Virus record (IMG/VR): IMGVR_UViG_3300033153_009133
Coordinates: 1 to 37,573 of that record
Source of the DNA: a virus
Direction: 5' to 3' (one strand)
Length of the DNA stretch: 37,573 bases
Position 1 is the stretch's first letter. The number at the start of each line of letters is the position of its first letter. The notes under the pieces are model-generated. The model did not search any database and was not told the DNA's origin. It saw nothing but the letters and a program-made list of their open reading frames with translations. The position numbers and the translations under genes were made by a program. Of this stretch, positions 37,513-37,573 are shown piece by piece.

Positions 37513-37573
37513 GGTAGGGGCAGACCTGCGTGTCTGCCCGACCTGCGTGTCTGCCCGACCTGCGTGTCTGCCC
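37513..37573. repeat. 17-bp tandem repeat, right half of a split element
   Basis: GGTAGGGGCAGAC then three units of CTGCGTGTCTGCCCGAC (17 bp) to the window end. Complements the left-end repeat to one element with inverted ends. Confidence 0.85.

Overview
The window reads as an essentially complete genome of a temperate, tailed double-stranded DNA phage (siphovirus-like, with a Mu-like head module). It carries a tyrosine integrase, a CI-like repressor switch, a ParA/RHH partition pair, a primase-ATPase and an orphan C5 methyltransferase. The two window ends are halves of one repeat element: GGTAGGGGCAGAC at the right end and GTCTACCCCTACC at the left end flank 17-bp tandem units. The molecule is therefore probably circular (or terminally redundant) and was opened inside that repeat. 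From memory, short palindromic repeats of this type, and the ACCCTAAGGGT hairpins found here in five copies, are typical of Chloroflexota genomes, so I infer a Chloroflexota host; this is not proven by the sequence.

Layout. Only the repressor, a broken DUF6232-like gene and the integrase are on the + strand (about 6.4-8.7 kb). Everything else runs leftward on the - strand. A near-consensus leftward promoter at 6306-6334, overlapped by operator repeats, faces the repressor. From it run an RHH regulator, a Zn-ribbon protein, a small membrane protein, a coiled-coil protein, the primase-ATPase (2.2-4.9 kb), a Zn-ribbon protein, an iteron-like AT-rich region that could be the origin (1.55-1.96 kb), and three genes ending in a RAMP-like protein (78-731). 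Across the closed ends follow small Zn-ribbon and membrane genes (35.6-36.8 kb), a SleB-type wall hydrolase with a shifted 3' end (35.1-35.6 kb), two small proteins sharing an N-terminal module, the methyltransferase, ParA and its RHH partner (31.8-33.0 kb). Next come a long quasi-periodic non-coding stretch (30.9-31.8 kb), small genes, a structured RNA candidate and a holin-like protein. The virion genes follow in standard order: terS, terL, portal-MuF fusion, morphogenesis protein, protease/scaffold, decoration protein, major capsid, fibre-like protein, connectors, tail terminator, major tail protein, frameshifted tail chaperones, tape measure, distal tail protein, Gp37-like hub and a small tail protein. 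This run ends at a bidirectional terminator facing the integrase.

The most interesting items are: (1) a promoter at 14848-14876 followed by an RNA with two long interlocking stems (a pseudoknot), one of which is also an intrinsic-terminator stem, and in which the 3' strand of the first stem can alternatively mask the ribosome binding site of the next gene; (2) a TTT-TGA-A shift site, like that of release factor 2, joining the two tail assembly chaperones; (3) an orphan RAMP-like protein with no CRISPR nearby; (4) two quasi-periodic purine-biased arrays; and (5) host-type repeats that spread through the genome with unit length 15 bp in a gene and 17 or 19 bp outside genes.
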